From Betaproteobacteria bacterium (GTDB lineage: Bacteria; Pseudomonadota; Gammaproteobacteria; Burkholderiales; SG8-39), in NCBI GenBank assembly GCA_016867955.1, contig VGIE01000176.1:1-5582 (forward strand): DNA of 5,582 bases, written 5' to 3'. Position numbers and translations under genes: made by a program. The stretch's first letter is position 1, and each line of letters begins with the position of its first letter. Under the pieces are notes generated by a model. That model had not been told where the DNA came from, made no database searches, and worked only from the letters and a program-made list of their open reading frames with translations. This document shows, in pieces, positions 5,523 to 5,582 of this stretch.

Positions 5523-5582
5523 TCGAGGCCGCGGTCGAGCAGATCCGTCATGCGGATCAGCCTCGTTGTGTCCGCCTGCCTG
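5483..5582 (-). CDS. Unrecognised protein, C-terminal 32 codons (5' partial)
   Basis: A minus-strand frame enters from the right edge and ends at TGA (complement of 5483-5485). The visible end includes RMTDLLDRGLDYERASFC (residues 10-27 of the fragment), then a short charged tail ending KRD. Support for coding is the strong G/C bias at third positions (about 29 of 32 codons) and a normal, amphipathic composition; the opposing end of phoR in the overlap uses less typical codons such as TTA. It converges with phoR and overlaps its last 40 bases. I do not recognise the family, and the fragment is too short to assign a function. A GATCCG/CGGATC inverted repeat (5542-5558) lies inside it and is probably just coding sequence. 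Confidence 0.6.
   Translation of the reverse strand, partial: RQADTTRLIRMTDLLDRGLDYERASFCIDKRD

Noticed and set aside
5542..5558. GATCCG/CGGATC hairpin as a terminator after phoR
   Set aside because: No T run follows on either strand, and it lies inside the minus-strand coding frame.

Overview
This GC-rich window looks like chromosomal DNA of a proteobacterium, most likely a betaproteobacterium. The main evidence is the DUF971-ubiE gene pair, a PhoB exactly as long as the E. coli protein and colinear with it, and strong G/C preference at third codon positions. The assignment rests on remembered protein families, not on a search. No mobile element, CRISPR array, tRNA or rRNA was seen.

Left part, plus strand (1-1786): the 3' part of a gene for a periplasmic substrate-binding protein of the branched-chain amino acid ABC transporter type, cut by the window edge and closed by a clean intrinsic terminator. 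It is followed by a separate small gene for a SnoaL-like (NTF2-fold) protein with a strong ribosome binding site that fixes its start at 1226. A convergent gap (1787-2023) holds a long hairpin that probably terminates transcription from both sides.

Middle, minus strand (2024-3176): a two-gene operon, DUF971 protein then ubiE, with 10 bases between them. UbiE is the C-methyltransferase of ubiquinone and menaquinone biosynthesis. DUF971 has no settled function but commonly sits beside ubiE.

Right part, plus strand (3378-5522): phoB and phoR, the response regulator and histidine kinase of the phosphate-starvation system. A well-matched Pho box (3306-3323), with a -10-like hexamer 10 bases downstream, lies before phoB and predicts autoactivation. 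phoR appears to start at TTG, lies in the same frame as phoB, and follows a 99-base spacer with a run of eight T. Its last 40 bases overlap the 3' end of a convergent minus-strand gene that leaves the window at the right edge and that I do not recognise.

The 201-base divergent region between DUF971 and phoB (3177-3377) holds the Pho box, an operator-like inverted repeat and a short direct repeat. Most of the window is ordinary core metabolism and regulation. I see no convincing new system. The points most worth following are the regulatory region, the DUF971-ubiE link, the odd start of phoR and the unrecognised convergent gene.
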